Shown: piece by piece, positions 54,163 through 64,000 of the stretch
Numbering within the stretch: position 1 is the stretch's first letter
Layout of the letters: every line of letters begins with the position of its first letter
DNA from: Pseudomonas sp. M30-35
GTDB taxonomy: Bacteria; Pseudomonadota; Gammaproteobacteria; Pseudomonadales; Pseudomonadaceae
Assembly (NCBI RefSeq): GCF_002163625.1
Contig: NZ_CP020892.1
Span: forward strand, 992,001-1,056,000
DNA: 64,000 nucleotides
Direction: 5' to 3'
Position numbers and translations under genes: made by a program
The notes under the pieces: generated by a model
What the model saw: the letters and a program-made list of their open reading frames with translations, nothing else
Told to the model about the DNA's origin: nothing
Databases searched by the model: none

Positions 54163-55311
54163 TTGAGTAAGCCAGCCCCTAAAGCTGCCATTTTGGTTCT
54201 CGCTGATGGCAGTATTTTTCGTGGCGAGGCCATCGGTGCCGACGGCCATACAATCGGAGAGGTGGTTTTTAACACTGCCATGACTGGCTATCAGGAAATC
54301 CTTACCGATCCTTCCTATGCCCAGCAAATCGTTACCCTGACCTATCCGCACATCGGCAACACTGGCACCACGCCAGAGGATGCTGAATCGAATCGCGTTT
54401 GGGCTGCTGGTTTGATTATTCGTGATCTGCCGCTGATCGCCAGTAACTGGCGCAACAAACAGTCACTGGCTGATTACTTGAAAGAAAATGGCACTGTTGC
54501 AATCGCTGGTATCGATACCCGCCGCCTGACCCGCATTCTGCGTGAGAAAGGCTCGCAAAATGGCTGCATTCTGGCTGGCGATGACGCCACCGAAGAAAAA
54601 GCCTTGGAATTGGCGCGCAGCTTCCCTGGTCTCAAGGGCATGGATTTGGCCAAAGTCGTGAGCTGCACCGAGCAGTACGAATGGCGCTCAACTGTTTGGG
54701 ATTTGAAAACCGATAGCCACGCTGAAATCCCGGCTAGCGAATTGCCTTATCACGTCGTTGCGTTCGATTACGGCGTTAAGCTGAATATCCTGCGTATGCT
54801 GGTGGCTCGCGGTTGCCGTATCACTGTTGTGCCGGCGCAAACGCCTGCCAGCGAAGTGTTGGCGATGAATCCTGATGGTGTGTTCCTGTCCAATGGCCCG
54901 GGTGACCCTGAGCCGTGCGACTACGCCATTCAGGCAATCAAAGAGGTGTTGCAAACCGAGATTCCAGTATTTGGTATCTGCCTCGGCCACCAACTGCTAG
55001 CGCTGGCTTCGGGTGCTAAAACCGTGAAAATGGGCCACGGCCATCACGGTGCCAACCACCCGGTTCAAGATCTCGATACAGGCGTGGTGATGATTACCAG
55101 CCAGAACCACGGCTTTGCTGTGGACGAGGCGACGTTGCCAGACAATGTTCGGGCCATTCACAAGTCACTGTTTGATGGCACGCTGCAGGGCATCGAGCGT
55201 ACCGACAAGGTCGCGTTTAGTTTCCAGGGCCACCCTGAAGCGAGCCCAGGTCCAAATGACGTCGCGCCACTGTTTGACCGCTTCATCGAAGCCATGGCCA
55301 AGCGCCGCTAA
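54163..55311 (+). CDS. carA: carbamoyl-phosphate synthase small subunit
   Basis: A 382-aa glutaminase subunit with a TTG start at 54163 ([20 protein letters not shown]), preceded by GGAGG seven bases upstream. No ATG nearby would keep the conserved N-terminus. The C-terminal class I amidotransferase domain has [14 protein letters not shown], the nucleophile C273 in GICLGHQL and [11 protein letters not shown]. It supplies ammonia to CarB for arginine and pyrimidine synthesis. Confidence 0.96.
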   Translation: MSKPAPKAAILVLADGSIFRGEAIGADGHTIGEVVFNTAMTGYQEILTDPSYAQQIVTLTYPHIGNTGTTPEDAESNRVWAAGLIIRDLPLIASNWRNKQSLADYLKENGTVAIAGIDTRRLTRILREKGSQNGCILAGDDATEEKALELARSFPGLKGMDLAKVVSCTEQYEWRSTVWDLKTDSHAEIPASELPYHVVAFDYGVKLNILRMLVARGCRITVVPAQTPASEVLAMNPDGVFLSNGPGDPEPCDYAIQAIKEVLQTEIPVFGICLGHQLLALASGAKTVKMGHGHHGANHPVQDLDTGVVMITSQNHGFAVDEATLPDNVRAIHKSLFDGTLQGIERTDKVAFSFQGHPEASPGPNDVAPLFDRFIEAMAKRR

Positions 55312-55349
55312 GCCTGCTGACTGTGACCAACGGATTCGAGTGAGTAAAA

Positions 55350-58300
55350 ATGCCAAAACGTACTGATATAAAAAGCATCCTGATCCTCGGCGCCGGCCCG
55401 ATTGTTATCGGCCAGGCCTGCGAGTTTGATTATTCGGGTGCTCAAGCCTGTAAAGCGCTGAAGGAAGAGGGTTTCCGGGTCATTCTGGTGAACTCCAATC
55501 CAGCAACCATCATGACTGATCCGTCGATGGCCGACGCCACCTATATCGAGCCGATCAAATGGTCGACTGTGGCCAAGATCATCGAGAAAGAGCGTCCAGA
55601 CGCGCTGCTGCCAACCATGGGTGGCCAGACTGCACTGAACTGTGCGCTGGACCTTGAAAAGCACGGCGTGCTGGAAAAGTTCGGTGTCGAGATGATCGGC
55701 GCCAATGCTGACACCATCGACAAGGCTGAAGACCGTTCACGTTTCGACAAGGCGATGAAAGACATCGGTTTGGCGTGCCCGGTATCCGGTATCGCGCACA
55801 GCATGGAAGAGTCCTATGCGGTGTTGGAAAAGGTCGGCTTCCCGTGCATCGTTCGTCCGTCCTTCACCATGGGCGGCACTGGCGGTGGTATTGCTTACAA
55901 CCGTGAAGAGTTCGAAGAAATCTGCGCCCGTGGTCTCGATCTGTCGCCGACTCGCGAGCTGTTGATCGACGAATCGTTGATCGGTTGGAAAGAGTACGAA
56001 ATGGAGGTTGTCCGCGATAAAAAGGACAACTGCATCATCGTTTGTACCATTGAAAACTTCGATCCAATGGGCGTGCACACCGGTGACTCGATCACCGTGG
56101 CTCCAGCACAGACCCTGACTGACAAAGAATTCCAGATTCTGCGTAACGCATCGCTGGCCGTTCTTCGCGAAATCGGCGTAGAAACCGGTGGCTCGAACGT
56201 GCAGTTCGGTATTTGCCCAAATACCGGGCGTATGGTCGTAATCGAGATGAACCCGCGTGTATCGCGCTCCTCGGCACTGGCGTCGAAAGCAACCGGTTTC
56301 CCGATTGCTAAAATCGCGGCCAAGTTGGCGGTCGGTTACACCCTTGATGAGCTGTCGAACGACATCACTGGCGGTCGCACGCCTGCCTCGTTCGAGCCGG
56401 CGATCGACTACGTCGTAACCAAGATCCCGCGTTTCGCGTTCGAGAAATTCCCTAAAGCCGACGCACGCCTGACAACCCAGATGAAGTCTGTGGGCGAAGT
56501 CATGGCCATCGGTCGCACCTTCCAAGAGTCCTTGCAGAAAGCCTTGCGCGGTCTGGAAGTGGGCGTTTCAGGGCTTGATCCAAAGCTCGACCTGAAAGAC
56601 CCGGAAAGCGCAAGCACGCTTAAGCGTGAGCTGATTGTGCCGGGCGCAGACCGTATCTGGTACATCGGTGATGCATTCCGTGCTGGCAAGACAGTTGAAG
56701 AAGTCTTTGCCCTGACCAACATTGATGAGTGGTTCTTGGTTCAGATCGAAGATTTGATCAAGGACGAAGAGCGCATCAAGACTCAAGGCCTGACCAGCAT
56801 CGATCGTGATGTGATGTTCAAGCTCAAGCGCAAAGGCTTCTCTGATGCGCGTCTGGCCAAGTTGCTGGGTGTGACCGAGAAGAACCTGCGCAGCCACCGT
56901 CACAAGCTAAAAGTGTTGCCGGTGTATAAGCGGGTTGATACTTGTGCGGCAGAATTTGCTACCGACACCGCTTATATGTACTCGACCTACGAGGAAGAGT
57001 GCGAAGCGAATCCGTCGACTCGCGACAAGATCATGATCCTGGGCGGCGGTCCAAACCGTATTGGTCAGGGTATCGAGTTCGATTACTGCTGCGTACATGC
57101 GGCGCTGGCGATGCGTGAAGACGGTTACGAGACCATCATGGTCAACTGCAACCCGGAAACCGTATCGACCGACTACGACACCTCTGATCGTTTGTACTTC
57201 GAGCCAGTAACCCTGGAAGACGTGCTTGAAATCGTCCGTGTTGAGCAGCCTAAAGGTGTAATCGTGCAGTACGGTGGGCAAACCCCGCTGAAACTGTGTC
57301 GTGCCCTTGAGGAAGCTGGCGTGCCAATTATTGGTACCAGCCCTGATGCAATCGACCGTGCAGAAGACCGTGAGCGCTTCCAGCAAATGGTTGAGCGCCT
57401 GAACTTGCGTCAGCCGCCTAACGCCACTGCGCGTAGTGAAGATGAAGCCTTTGCGGCCTCGAAAACCATCGGTTATCCGCTGGTTGTGCGTCCATCCTAT
57501 GTATTGGGTGGTCGTGCCATGGAAATCGTTTATCAGGAAGACGAGCTGCGCCGTTATATGCGCGAAGCCGTACAGGTGTCGAACGACAGCCCGGTATTGC
57601 TTGATCACTTCCTCAACTGCGCGATCGAAGTCGATATCGATGCAGTCAGCGATGGCGAGCAAGTGGTGATCGGCGCAATCATGCAGCACATCGAGCAGGC
57701 CGGTGTTCACTCCGGTGACTCCGCCTGTTCGCTGCCGCCTTACTCGTTGCCTGCGCACATCCAGGACGAGATTCGGGATCAGGTCAAGAAAATGGCCCTC
57801 GAACTCAACGTAATCGGCCTGATGAACGTGCAGATGGCTGTGCAGGGCGAGGATATCTTCGTCATCGAAGTCAATCCGCGTGCATCGCGTACCGTACCGT
57901 TTGTGTCCAAGTGCATCGGCGTGTCGCTGGCTAAAGTGGCTGCGCGTGTAATGGCAGGCAAGACATTGGCCGAAATTGGTTTCACCAAGGAAATCATTCC
58001 GCCGTTCTTCAGCGTCAAGGAAGCGGTGTTCCCGTTCGCCAAGTTCCCGGGTGTTGACCCGATCCTCGGCCCGGAAATGAAGTCCACCGGTGAAGTGATG
58101 GGCGTTGGCGACAGCTTCGGTGAGGCCTTCGGTAAAGCCCAGTTGGGTGCTAGCGAAATTCTGCCAAACTCGGGCTGTGCGTTTATCAGTGTGCGTGATG
58201 ATGACAAGCCGCAAGCGGCTGACGTTGCCCGTGACCTGATCTCGCTGGGCTTCGAGGTTGTGGCCACTGCGGGAACTGCTAAAGTGATCGAGGCTGCAGG

Positions 58301-58571
58301 CTTGCCTGTGCGTCGCGTCAACAAGGTGACTGAAGGTCGCCCGCACGTTGTCGATATGATCAAGAATGACGAAGTCACGCTGATCATCAATACCACTGAG
58401 GGGCGTCAGTCGATTGCTGACTCCTACTCGATCCGTCGTAACGCTCTGCAACACCGGATTTGCTGCACAACCACCCTGGCGGCGGGTGCGGCTATCTGTG
58501 AAGCGCTGAAATTTGGTCCAGAGAAGACCGTGCGCCGCTTGCAGGATCTCCATGCAGGAATCAAGGCATGA
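55350..58571 (+). CDS. carB: carbamoyl-phosphate synthase large subunit
   Basis: A 1073-aa protein formed of two homologous ATP-grasp halves (starts [20 protein letters not shown] and [20 protein letters not shown]) and a C-terminal allosteric MGS-like domain. It makes carbamoyl phosphate from bicarbonate, ammonia and ATP. It begins 38 bp after carA, and its stop overlaps greA (ATGA). Very long open frames on the opposite strand, including one of 589 codons, are composition artefacts. Confidence 0.98.
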   Translation: MPKRTDIKSILILGAGPIVIGQACEFDYSGAQACKALKEEGFRVILVNSNPATIMTDPSMADATYIEPIKWSTVAKIIEKERPDALLPTMGGQTALNCALDLEKHGVLEKFGVEMIGANADTIDKAEDRSRFDKAMKDIGLACPVSGIAHSMEESYAVLEKVGFPCIVRPSFTMGGTGGGIAYNREEFEEICARGLDLSPTRELLIDESLIGWKEYEMEVVRDKKDNCIIVCTIENFDPMGVHTGDSITVAPAQTLTDKEFQILRNASLAVLREIGVETGGSNVQFGICPNTGRMVVIEMNPRVSRSSALASKATGFPIAKIAAKLAVGYTLDELSNDITGGRTPASFEPAIDYVVTKIPRFAFEKFPKADARLTTQMKSVGEVMAIGRTFQESLQKALRGLEVGVSGLDPKLDLKDPESASTLKRELIVPGADRIWYIGDAFRAGKTVEEVFALTNIDEWFLVQIEDLIKDEERIKTQGLTSIDRDVMFKLKRKGFSDARLAKLLGVTEKNLRSHRHKLKVLPVYKRVDTCAAEFATDTAYMYSTYEEECEANPSTRDKIMILGGGPNRIGQGIEFDYCCVHAALAMREDGYETIMVNCNPETVSTDYDTSDRLYFEPVTLEDVLEIVRVEQPKGVIVQYGGQTPLKLCRALEEAGVPIIGTSPDAIDRAEDRERFQQMVERLNLRQPPNATARSEDEAFAASKTIGYPLVVRPSYVLGGRAMEIVYQEDELRRYMREAVQVSNDSPVLLDHFLNCAIEVDIDAVSDGEQVVIGAIMQHIEQAGVHSGDSACSLPPYSLPAHIQDEIRDQVKKMALELNVIGLMNVQMAVQGEDIFVIEVNPRASRTVPFVSKCIGVSLAKVAARVMAGKTLAEIGFTKEIIPPFFSVKEAVFPFAKFPGVDPILGPEMKSTGEVMGVGDSFGEAFGKAQLGASEILPNSGCAFISVRDDDKPQAADVARDLISLGFEVVATAGTAKVIEAAGLPVRRVNKVTEGRPHVVDMIKNDEVTLIINTTEGRQSIADSYSIRRNALQHRICCTTTLAAGAAICEALKFGPEKTVRRLQDLHAGIKA

Positions 58572-59044
58572 CAAAATACCCAATGACCGTCCAGGGCGCG
58601 CGCGCCCTGGAAGAAGAACATTTGCACCTGACCAAGGTCGTGCGTCCAAAGCTGAGTGAAGACATTGGTACCGCACGCGAGCTGGGTGATCTCAAGGAAA
58701 ACGCTGAATACCATGCTGCCCGCGAGCAGCAAGGTATGGTTGAGGCGCGTATTCGCGATATCGAAGGGCGTATGCAGAATGCGCAGATCATCGATGTCAC
58801 GGCTATCCCGCACACCGGTAAGGTGATCTTCGGTACTACCGTTGAAATCGCTAACTGCGAAACCGATGAAAGCGTGACCTATCAAATCGTTGGTGACGAC
58901 GAAGCCAATATCAAGAAGGGCAAGATCTCGGTCAGCTCACCTATCGCCCGTGCCTTGATCGGCAAGGAAGAAGGTGATGTCGCCGTGGTTCAAACGCCGG
59001 GCGGTTTGATTGAGTTCGAAATTGTCGAAGTCCGTCATATTTAG
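58568..59044 (+). CDS. greA: transcript cleavage factor GreA
   Basis: A 158-aa protein: N-terminal coiled coil ([40 protein letters not shown]) with the two acidic tip residues in GDLKENAEY, and a C-terminal FKBP-like domain ([24 protein letters not shown]-type). It rescues backtracked RNA polymerase. Overlaps carB by 4 bp. Confidence 0.97.
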   Translation: MTKYPMTVQGARALEEEHLHLTKVVRPKLSEDIGTARELGDLKENAEYHAAREQQGMVEARIRDIEGRMQNAQIIDVTAIPHTGKVIFGTTVEIANCETDESVTYQIVGDDEANIKKGKISVSSPIARALIGKEEGDVAVVQTPGGLIEFEIVEVRHI

Positions 59045-59489
59045 GTCTGGTAATTCGCGGGCAGTGCCGCAAGGAACTGCTTCGCGACTGAATGCAGGTG
59101 CGATCAGTTGGTTGATCGTCCAGACCTTCTGGGTCGGCGGTATTTGGTTGCTGCAATTCCTGGTGATGCCAGCGCTGATTAAGTTGGGGTTGGCACCGCT
59201 ACTGATTGACGACCTGATGGATACGTTGAAGCCATTGCTGGTGGGGTTGGCGGCATGCTGCGCAGTGCTGCAGGCCGTTGTGCTGATTGCTGCGTCGGGC
59301 TTGCCCAGCTTGTGGCGCGATATTCGTGGGCAGTTGCTGCTCACTGTGTTGTTGATGGCGGTGGGTTATTTTGCCGTGCATTGGCTCGAGCTGCAGGCCC
59401 CGCGCTGGCAATTGTTTAACTATATGGTGTTGGCATTCTGCGGCTTGCTTCTGGTGTTGCAGCCGGTGCCCGCCAAGTCGGGTGGGTGA
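59010..59489 (+). CDS. DUF4149-type inner-membrane protein
   Basis: About 159 aa with four TM helices ([80 protein letters not shown]). The family start region (SGNSRAV) lies just past the greA stop. The reading frame continues back into greA to a TTG at 59010, and no good start is visible between; a GTG at 59064 is an alternative. It is conserved between greA and yhbY in pseudomonads. Function unknown. Confidence 0.75.
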   Translation: MSSKLSKSVIFRSGNSRAVPQGTASRLNAGAISWLIVQTFWVGGIWLLQFLVMPALIKLGLAPLLIDDLMDTLKPLLVGLAACCAVLQAVVLIAASGLPSLWRDIRGQLLLTVLLMAVGYFAVHWLELQAPRWQLFNYMVLAFCGLLLVLQPVPAKSGG

Positions 59490-59547
59490 GGTTTTACCCA
59501 TCGAGCTGATGCGATAGACGTATACGCTTGGTTTGGGCGTTTGAAGC

Positions 59548-59640
59548 GGGTGGACAAGCGGCGCGTTGTCACACCCTACCGTTTCATGCTGGTTAGGGTG
59601 GTTGGCGCTTTACTTATCCACCGCAGGCTGTGGTGGATAG
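59548..59640. repeat. block of intergenic palindromes, Pseudomonas-type repeat
   Basis: Contains GGGTGGACAA (59548-59557) facing TTGTCACACCC (59566-59576), then TATCCACC (59615-59622) facing GGTGGATA (59632-59639). The GGGTGG/CCACCC composition resembles short dispersed repeats common in Pseudomonas intergenic DNA. No gene is seen in the 167-bp gap. Confidence 0.4.
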
Positions 59641-59656
59641 CCGAGAGCTGTATGCA

Positions 59657-59968
59657 TCAACCTTGAAAGCGGCTGATATTCGACAGGTTTTTATTCACTT
59701 TCGGATTTTTGCGGTAGATCAGCGCCATTTTGCCGATGATCTGCACCAATTCAGCGTTGGCCGATTTGCACAATTCATTGATCGCGGTGATACGGTCTTC
59801 GCGCTCAGTGATGCGAACCTGTACCTTGATCAGCTCATGATCGTTAATAGCGCGCTCTAGCTCGGCTAAAACGCCTTCGGTCAAACCGTTATCGGCGACC
59901 ATTACTACCGGTTTCAGGTGGTGGCCGATAGACTTGTACTGTTTCTTCTGCTCTTGAGTGAGCGGCAT
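59657..59968 (-). CDS. yhbY: ribosome assembly RNA-binding protein YhbY (CRM domain)
   Basis: A 103-aa single CRM-domain protein: PLTQEQKKQYKSIGHHLKPV, then VMVADNGLTEGVLAELERAI, NDHELIKVQVRITEREDRI and ELVQIIGKMALIYRKNPKVN, which includes the GKMALIYR form of the conserved GxxxxxYR element. It associates with pre-50S ribosomal particles. Divergent from rlmE across ~100 bp, the usual arrangement. Confidence 0.94.
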   Translation of the reverse strand: MPLTQEQKKQYKSIGHHLKPVVMVADNGLTEGVLAELERAINDHELIKVQVRITEREDRITAINELCKSANAELVQIIGKMALIYRKNPKVNKNLSNISRFQG

Positions 59969-60069
59969 AATCTGATCCCTGCGTGTGATCTGGTGAAAAT
60001 ATGGCGCTCAGTTTACCTGAGCGCTTTAATGCTCGCCCAGAAATTCACGAATGTTAATAGAGGTGCCAC

Positions 60070-60693
60070 GTGGCGCGTTCCAAAACTAGCCAGCGTTGGC
60101 TGAAAGAACACTTCGATGACCCTTACGTCAAAATGGCGCAAAGGGATGGCTATCGCTCGCGAGCCAGCTACAAGCTGCTGGAAATCCAGGAAAAGGATCG
60201 GATTCTGCGTCCCGGCATGACCGTGGTTGATCTGGGGGCGGCGCCCGGTGGTTGGTCGCAGGTGACCAGTCGGGTAATTGGCGACAAAGGCACTTTGATT
60301 GCATCCGACATCTTGGAAATGGACAGCATCCCTGACGTAACCTTCATTCAAGGCGACTTCACCGAAGATGAAGTCTTTGCGCAGATTCTTGAAGCTGTCG
60401 GAAATAATCCTGTAGACCTTGTGATTTCCGATATGGCCCCCAATATGAGTGGAGTAAGGACAGCAGATCAAGCGCGCGCGATGTATTTGTGCGAGCTGGC
60501 GCTAGACTTATCTGCACGTGTGCTCAAGCCGGGCGGTGATTTTTTGATCAAGATTTTCCATGGTGAAGGTTTTGATGCGTACCATAAACAGGTGCGTGAA
60601 ATGTTTGACAAGGTGCAAATGCGCAAGCCGTTATCTTCACGTGATCGTTCGCGTGAGCAATACATGCTTGGGCGCGGATTTCGCGGTAACTAA
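60070..60693 (+). CDS. rlmE: 23S rRNA (uridine-2'-O)-methyltransferase RlmE (FtsJ)
   Basis: A 207-aa protein from GTG 60070 ([20 protein letters not shown]), with AGAGG upstream. SAM motif [11 protein letters not shown], acidic [20 protein letters not shown] and the catalytic Lys region [15 protein letters not shown] belong to the K-D-K-E FtsJ methyltransferases. It modifies U2552 in the A loop. It precedes ftsH, as in many bacteria. Confidence 0.96.
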   Translation: MARSKTSQRWLKEHFDDPYVKMAQRDGYRSRASYKLLEIQEKDRILRPGMTVVDLGAAPGGWSQVTSRVIGDKGTLIASDILEMDSIPDVTFIQGDFTEDEVFAQILEAVGNNPVDLVISDMAPNMSGVRTADQARAMYLCELALDLSARVLKPGGDFLIKIFHGEGFDAYHKQVREMFDKVQMRKPLSSRDRSREQYMLGRGFRGN

Positions 60694-60924
60694 TCGGCTT
60701 GAGAGACTGACGCTATGAAACCTAGGACGGGGTTGTCAGTCTTATGTATACCTAGATATTTAGGCGTGTTGGATTAGGAATTTCGCGAGTCGCGAGTCGC
60801 GGCTCATAAAGGGTTACAGACAGCGCCTGCAATAAAGGGGCGTAGTGTAGTAAGTTAGATCGGTACATAACTGGTCGTCATGCGAGGCATGCTCGCGCAC
60901 GGGCTTGCTTCAGAGGGTAGGTAA

Positions 60925-62874
60925 TTGAACGACATGGCAAAAAATCTGATCTTGTGGCTAATCATCGCGGCCGTTTTAGTGACCGTGATGAATAATTTCT
61001 CTAGTCCGAACGAGTCGAATAAGCTCAATTATTCTGAGTTCATTCAGCAGGTTCAAGAGGGCGAAGTTAAGCGTGTGACGGTTGATGGTTACATCATCAG
61101 CGGTGTGCATTCTGACGGCAGCTCGTTTGAAACCGTGCGCCCGGCTATTCAGGATAATGGCCTGATTAAAGACTTGATCGACAACAAGGTCGATATTGTC
61201 GGTAAGCAGCCAGAGCGTCAGAGCATCTGGACGCAGTTGCTGGTTGCCAGTTTCCCGATTCTGGTAATCATTGCCGTGTTCATGTTCTTTATGCGCCAGA
61301 TGCAAGGCGGTGCCGGCGGTAAAGGCGGGCCGATGAGCTTTGGTAAGAGCAAGGCGCGTCTGCTCTCTGAAGACCAGGTTAAAACGACCTTTGCTGACGT
61401 CGCTGGTTGCGACGAGGCCAAGGAAGAAGTGAGCGAGCTGGTTGAATTCTTGCGTGATCCGGGCAAGTTCCAGCGTCTCGGCGGGCGTATCCCGCGCGGC
61501 GTACTGATGGTCGGCTCGCCGGGTACGGGTAAAACCTTGCTGGCCAAGGCGGTTGCCGGTGAAGCTAAGGTGCCGTTCTTCACTATTTCCGGTTCTGACT
61601 TCGTCGAGATGTTTGTCGGTGTAGGTGCTTCGCGTGTTCGTGACATGTTCGAGCAAGCCAAGAAGCATGCGCCGTGCATCATCTTTATCGATGAAATCGA
61701 CGCCGTCGGTCGCCATCGTGGCGCTGGCATGGGTGGCGGTCACGATGAGCGTGAGCAGACACTTAACCAGTTGCTGGTTGAAATGGATGGCTTTGAAGCG
61801 AATGACGGCATCATCGTTATTGCTGCAACCAACCGTCCGGATGTACTCGACCCGGCATTGCTGCGTCCAGGCCGTTTCGACCGCCAGGTTGTTGTGGGGC
61901 TGCCAGATATTCGTGGTCGCGAGCAGATTCTCAAAGTGCACATGCGTAAAGTGCCAATGGGTGAAGACGTCAAGCCCGCTGTTATTGCGCGCGGTACGCC
62001 GGGCTTCTCCGGTGCGGATCTGGCCAACTTGGTCAACGAAGCGTCATTGTTCGCTGCGCGTTCGGGCAAGCGCCTGGTCGAGATGAAAGAATTCGAGCTG
62101 GCTAAAGACAAGATCATGATGGGCGCTGAGCGCAAAACCATGGTCATGTCGGATAAAGAAAAGCTCAACACCGCTTATCACGAAGCAGGCCACGCGATTG
62201 TCGGCCGCCTGGTGCCTGAGCACGATCCGGTCTATAAGGTTTCGATCATTCCACGCGGCCGTGCGCTGGGTGTGACTATGTTCTTGCCTGAGGAGGATCG
62301 TTACAGCCTCAGCAAGCGCGCCTTGATCAGTCAGATTTGCTCGCTGTTCGGTGGTCGTATCGCCGAAGAAATGACTTTAGGCTTTGATGGTGTAACCACC
62401 GGGGCTTCCAACGACATCATGCGTGCGACTCAATTGGCTCGGAACATGGTGACCAAGTGGGGCTTGTCAGAAAAGCTCGGGCCACTGATGTATGCCGAGG
62501 AAGAGGGTGAAGTATTCCTGGGTCGCAGCATGGGCAGTCAAAGCAGCAATATTTCTGGCGATACCGCCAAGCTGATTGACCAGGAAATTCGCAGCATCAT
62601 CGATGGTTGTTACGATACTGCCAAGCGCATGCTTGAAGAGAATCGCGACAAGCTTGAAGCAATGGCTGAAGCCTTGATGAAGTACGAAACCATTGATGCT
62701 GACCAAATTGAAGACATCATGTGTGGTCGCATACCGCGCGAGCCGCGTGACTGGCCGGGCGATGGCGGTGCAGGTACGCCTGTTGATCCAAGCCTGAATT
62801 CGGATAACACGCCTGGTTCTGATAAGCCAGACACGCCTGAAAAACCGATTGGTGGCCCAGCGACAGAAGTTTAA
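60925..62874 (+). CDS. ftsH: ATP-dependent zinc metalloprotease FtsH
   Basis: Up to 649 aa. The TTG at 60925 has the better SD spacing (GAGGG); an ATG three codons later at 60934 is also possible. It has an N-terminal TM, a periplasmic domain and a second TM ([20 protein letters not shown]), then the AAA module with Walker A GSPGTGKT (K203), [17 protein letters not shown] and SRH, and the protease HEAGH (H419). It degrades membrane proteins and regulators. Walker A has Ser198 where GPPGTGKT is usual. Confidence 0.97.
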   Translation: MNDMAKNLILWLIIAAVLVTVMNNFSSPNESNKLNYSEFIQQVQEGEVKRVTVDGYIISGVHSDGSSFETVRPAIQDNGLIKDLIDNKVDIVGKQPERQSIWTQLLVASFPILVIIAVFMFFMRQMQGGAGGKGGPMSFGKSKARLLSEDQVKTTFADVAGCDEAKEEVSELVEFLRDPGKFQRLGGRIPRGVLMVGSPGTGKTLLAKAVAGEAKVPFFTISGSDFVEMFVGVGASRVRDMFEQAKKHAPCIIFIDEIDAVGRHRGAGMGGGHDEREQTLNQLLVEMDGFEANDGIIVIAATNRPDVLDPALLRPGRFDRQVVVGLPDIRGREQILKVHMRKVPMGEDVKPAVIARGTPGFSGADLANLVNEASLFAARSGKRLVEMKEFELAKDKIMMGAERKTMVMSDKEKLNTAYHEAGHAIVGRLVPEHDPVYKVSIIPRGRALGVTMFLPEEDRYSLSKRALISQICSLFGGRIAEEMTLGFDGVTTGASNDIMRATQLARNMVTKWGLSEKLGPLMYAEEEGEVFLGRSMGSQSSNISGDTAKLIDQEIRSIIDGCYDTAKRMLEENRDKLEAMAEALMKYETIDADQIEDIMCGRIPREPRDWPGDGGAGTPVDPSLNSDNTPGSDKPDTPEKPIGGPATEV

Positions 62875-62913
62875 GGCTCTGTTGCTGTATCACTCGCAGT
62901 CACTGTAAAAGCG

Positions 62914-62950
62914 CGCCGGAATACTTCGTAGAGGAGTCTTCCGGCGTTTT
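62914..62950 (+). terminator. rho-independent terminator after ftsH
   Basis: Stem CGCCGGAA (62914-62921) and TTCCGGCG (62939-62946), followed by TTTT, 40 bp after the ftsH stop. Confidence 0.72.
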
Positions 62951-63035
62951 GCTTTGCTGGTCAGTAAAGTTTGCTCGGTGATGCAGGCCGGGTAAAATGT
63001 TGGCTTGAGTTGCTCACGTTTTTTTCAGGTTCTAC

Positions 63036-63887
63036 ATGACGCTAAAGCACAGTTTCAGCCCGCTGCCTTGTGGTGGCCGGATTCTTGATCTGGCCCGTAC
63101 GCAAGTGATGGGTATCCTCAATGTGACACCTGATTCGTTTTCCGATGGCGGTCGTTTCAGTCAGCGCGATGCGGCGTTGCGTCATGCTGAGGCCATGTGG
63201 CGTGCAGGCGCTACGCTGATAGATATCGGTGGTGAATCAACCAGGCCTGGTGCACAGGCGGTGTCTGTCGATCAAGAGCTTGATCGAGTTGCTTCAGTGA
63301 TTGAAGTGATTGCGGCTGAGCTGGATGTGATTGTTTCGGTCGATACCTCAACCCCAGAGGTTATGATCGAGGCGGGGCGTCTGGGTGCAGGCTTAATCAA
63401 CGATGTACGCTCATTGCAGCGTGAAGGGGCCTTGGCGGCTGCTGCAACAACAGGTCTGCCTGTGTGTCTGATGCACATGCGAGGTGAGCCGACGACCATG
63501 CAGCAAAGCCCGCAATACGCCGATGTGGTTGCCGAGGTTGAAGGTTTTCTGGTTGAACGCATGCAGGCTTGTGCGGCCGCGGGTATTGCCAGCGATAAGC
63601 TGCTGTTGGACCCCGGTTTTGGCTTTGCTAAGACCCTTGAACACAACCTGAGCCTGTTCAAGCGCATGGAATCCCTTCACGGGTTGGGGCGGCCATTGTT
63701 GGTGGGCGTTTCGCGTAAAAGCATGATCGGCCGTGTGCTGGGTCATGAGGTCGATGGCCGTTTATCTGGCAGTCTGGCGCTTGCAGCGCTGGCAGTTACC
63801 AAAGGTGCGCACATCTTGCGGGTGCATGATGTGGCAGAAACAGTTGATGTAGTGCGGATGATTGCTGCGGTTGAGGCTGCAGAATAA
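63036..63887 (+). CDS. folP: dihydropteroate synthase
   Basis: A 283-aa TIM-barrel enzyme. Key motifs are GILNVTPDSFSDGGRFSQRD, DIGGESTRPGAQAVSVDQEL, VSVDTSTPEVMIEAGRLGAG, LMHMRGEPTTMQ, LLLDPGFGFAKTLEHNLSL and VGVSRKSMIG. It condenses p-aminobenzoate with the pterin pyrophosphate and is the sulfonamide target. It is followed by glmM after 20 bp, as in P. aeruginosa and E. coli. Confidence 0.97.
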   Translation: MTLKHSFSPLPCGGRILDLARTQVMGILNVTPDSFSDGGRFSQRDAALRHAEAMWRAGATLIDIGGESTRPGAQAVSVDQELDRVASVIEVIAAELDVIVSVDTSTPEVMIEAGRLGAGLINDVRSLQREGALAAAATTGLPVCLMHMRGEPTTMQQSPQYADVVAEVEGFLVERMQACAAAGIASDKLLLDPGFGFAKTLEHNLSLFKRMESLHGLGRPLLVGVSRKSMIGRVLGHEVDGRLSGSLALAALAVTKGAHILRVHDVAETVDVVRMIAAVEAAE

Positions 63888-63907
63888 CTATTTAGGGAAG
63901 ACGACTT

Positions 63908-64000
63908 ATGGCGCGTAAATATTTTGGTACTGACGGTATTCGTGGCCGTGTAGGTGACTATCCGATTACCCCTGACTTTATGCTCAAGCTGGGCTGGGCT
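63908..64000 (+). CDS. glmM: phosphoglucosamine mutase, 5' end only
   Basis: The first 31 codons ([20 protein letters not shown], then [11 protein letters not shown]) are in the window; the rest lies beyond the right edge. The [10 protein letters not shown] start is diagnostic for GlmM, which converts glucosamine-6-P to glucosamine-1-P for cell-wall synthesis. Confidence 0.93.
   Translation, partial: MARKYFGTDGIRGRVGDYPITPDFMLKLGWA

Noticed and set aside
56907..58676. 589-codon minus-strand frame
   Set aside because: Antisense to the second half of carB, which is full length and conserved; no domain in the complement.

Overview
The window is a stretch of a Pseudomonas chromosome. The right half (from about 36 kb) carries core genes in the order known from Pseudomonas: lldE-lldD-lldP / lldR, smpB, ratA-rnfH, bamE, fur, recN, grpE-dnaK-dnaJ, dapB, carA-carB-greA, yhbY, rlmE, ftsH, folP, glmM. 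The tmRNA sequence and its tag peptide (ANDDNYGAQLAA) also fit that genus. I cannot name the species.

Layout. 1-1517 (minus): the 5' part of a secreted subtilisin-like protease that runs off the left edge. 1913-5810: an AraC regulator divergent from a small catabolic-looking cluster (SDR, VOC, saccharopine-dehydrogenase-like, an SDR remnant, a second VOC). 6021-15749: a restriction island, hsdM, a DUF1016 nuclease, hsdS, a RhuM/Fic gene wedged into a duplicated hsdR 5' end, an intact hsdR and an Mrr-type endonuclease. A 4-TM protein and a truncated P4-type integrase follow. 17393-31182: an integrated filamentous phage (inovirus, Pf-like) bounded by 26-bp direct repeats of the 3' end of ssrA. 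31157-31543 (minus): ssrA itself, regenerated. Then a hybrid sensor kinase, a ribosome-hibernation-type protein, a small periplasmic protein and the core genes above.

The inovirus has the usual order: repressor (minus), excisionase, small regulators, ssDNA-binding candidate, small membrane proteins, major coat protein, adsorption protein, DUF2523 minor coat protein, Zot assembly ATPase, its own secretin, replication initiator, tyrosine integrase. Its flanks carry AT-rich cargo. The most interesting is a 668-aa minus-strand protein (17923-19929) that joins an N-terminal GHKL ATPase to a C-terminal PD-(D/E)xK domain resembling Shedu/DUF4263. I consider it the best candidate for a little-described anti-phage system here. 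The truncated integrase just outside attL shows that an older element had already used the same ssrA site, so this is a layered hotspot.

The second notable structure is in the restriction locus. The RhuM/Fic gene sits between two copies, about 95% identical, of the first 160 bp of hsdR. The first copy is a 57-codon reading frame whose stop overlaps the rhuM-fic start (ATGA).

Regulatory signals visible in the core part include a perfect LldR/PdhR-type operator upstream of lldP plus a weaker one next to lldR, a sigma-32-type promoter upstream of grpE, several bidirectional terminators and a strong hairpin between dapB and carA, which starts with TTG. All functional calls come from reading motifs; no database search was run.
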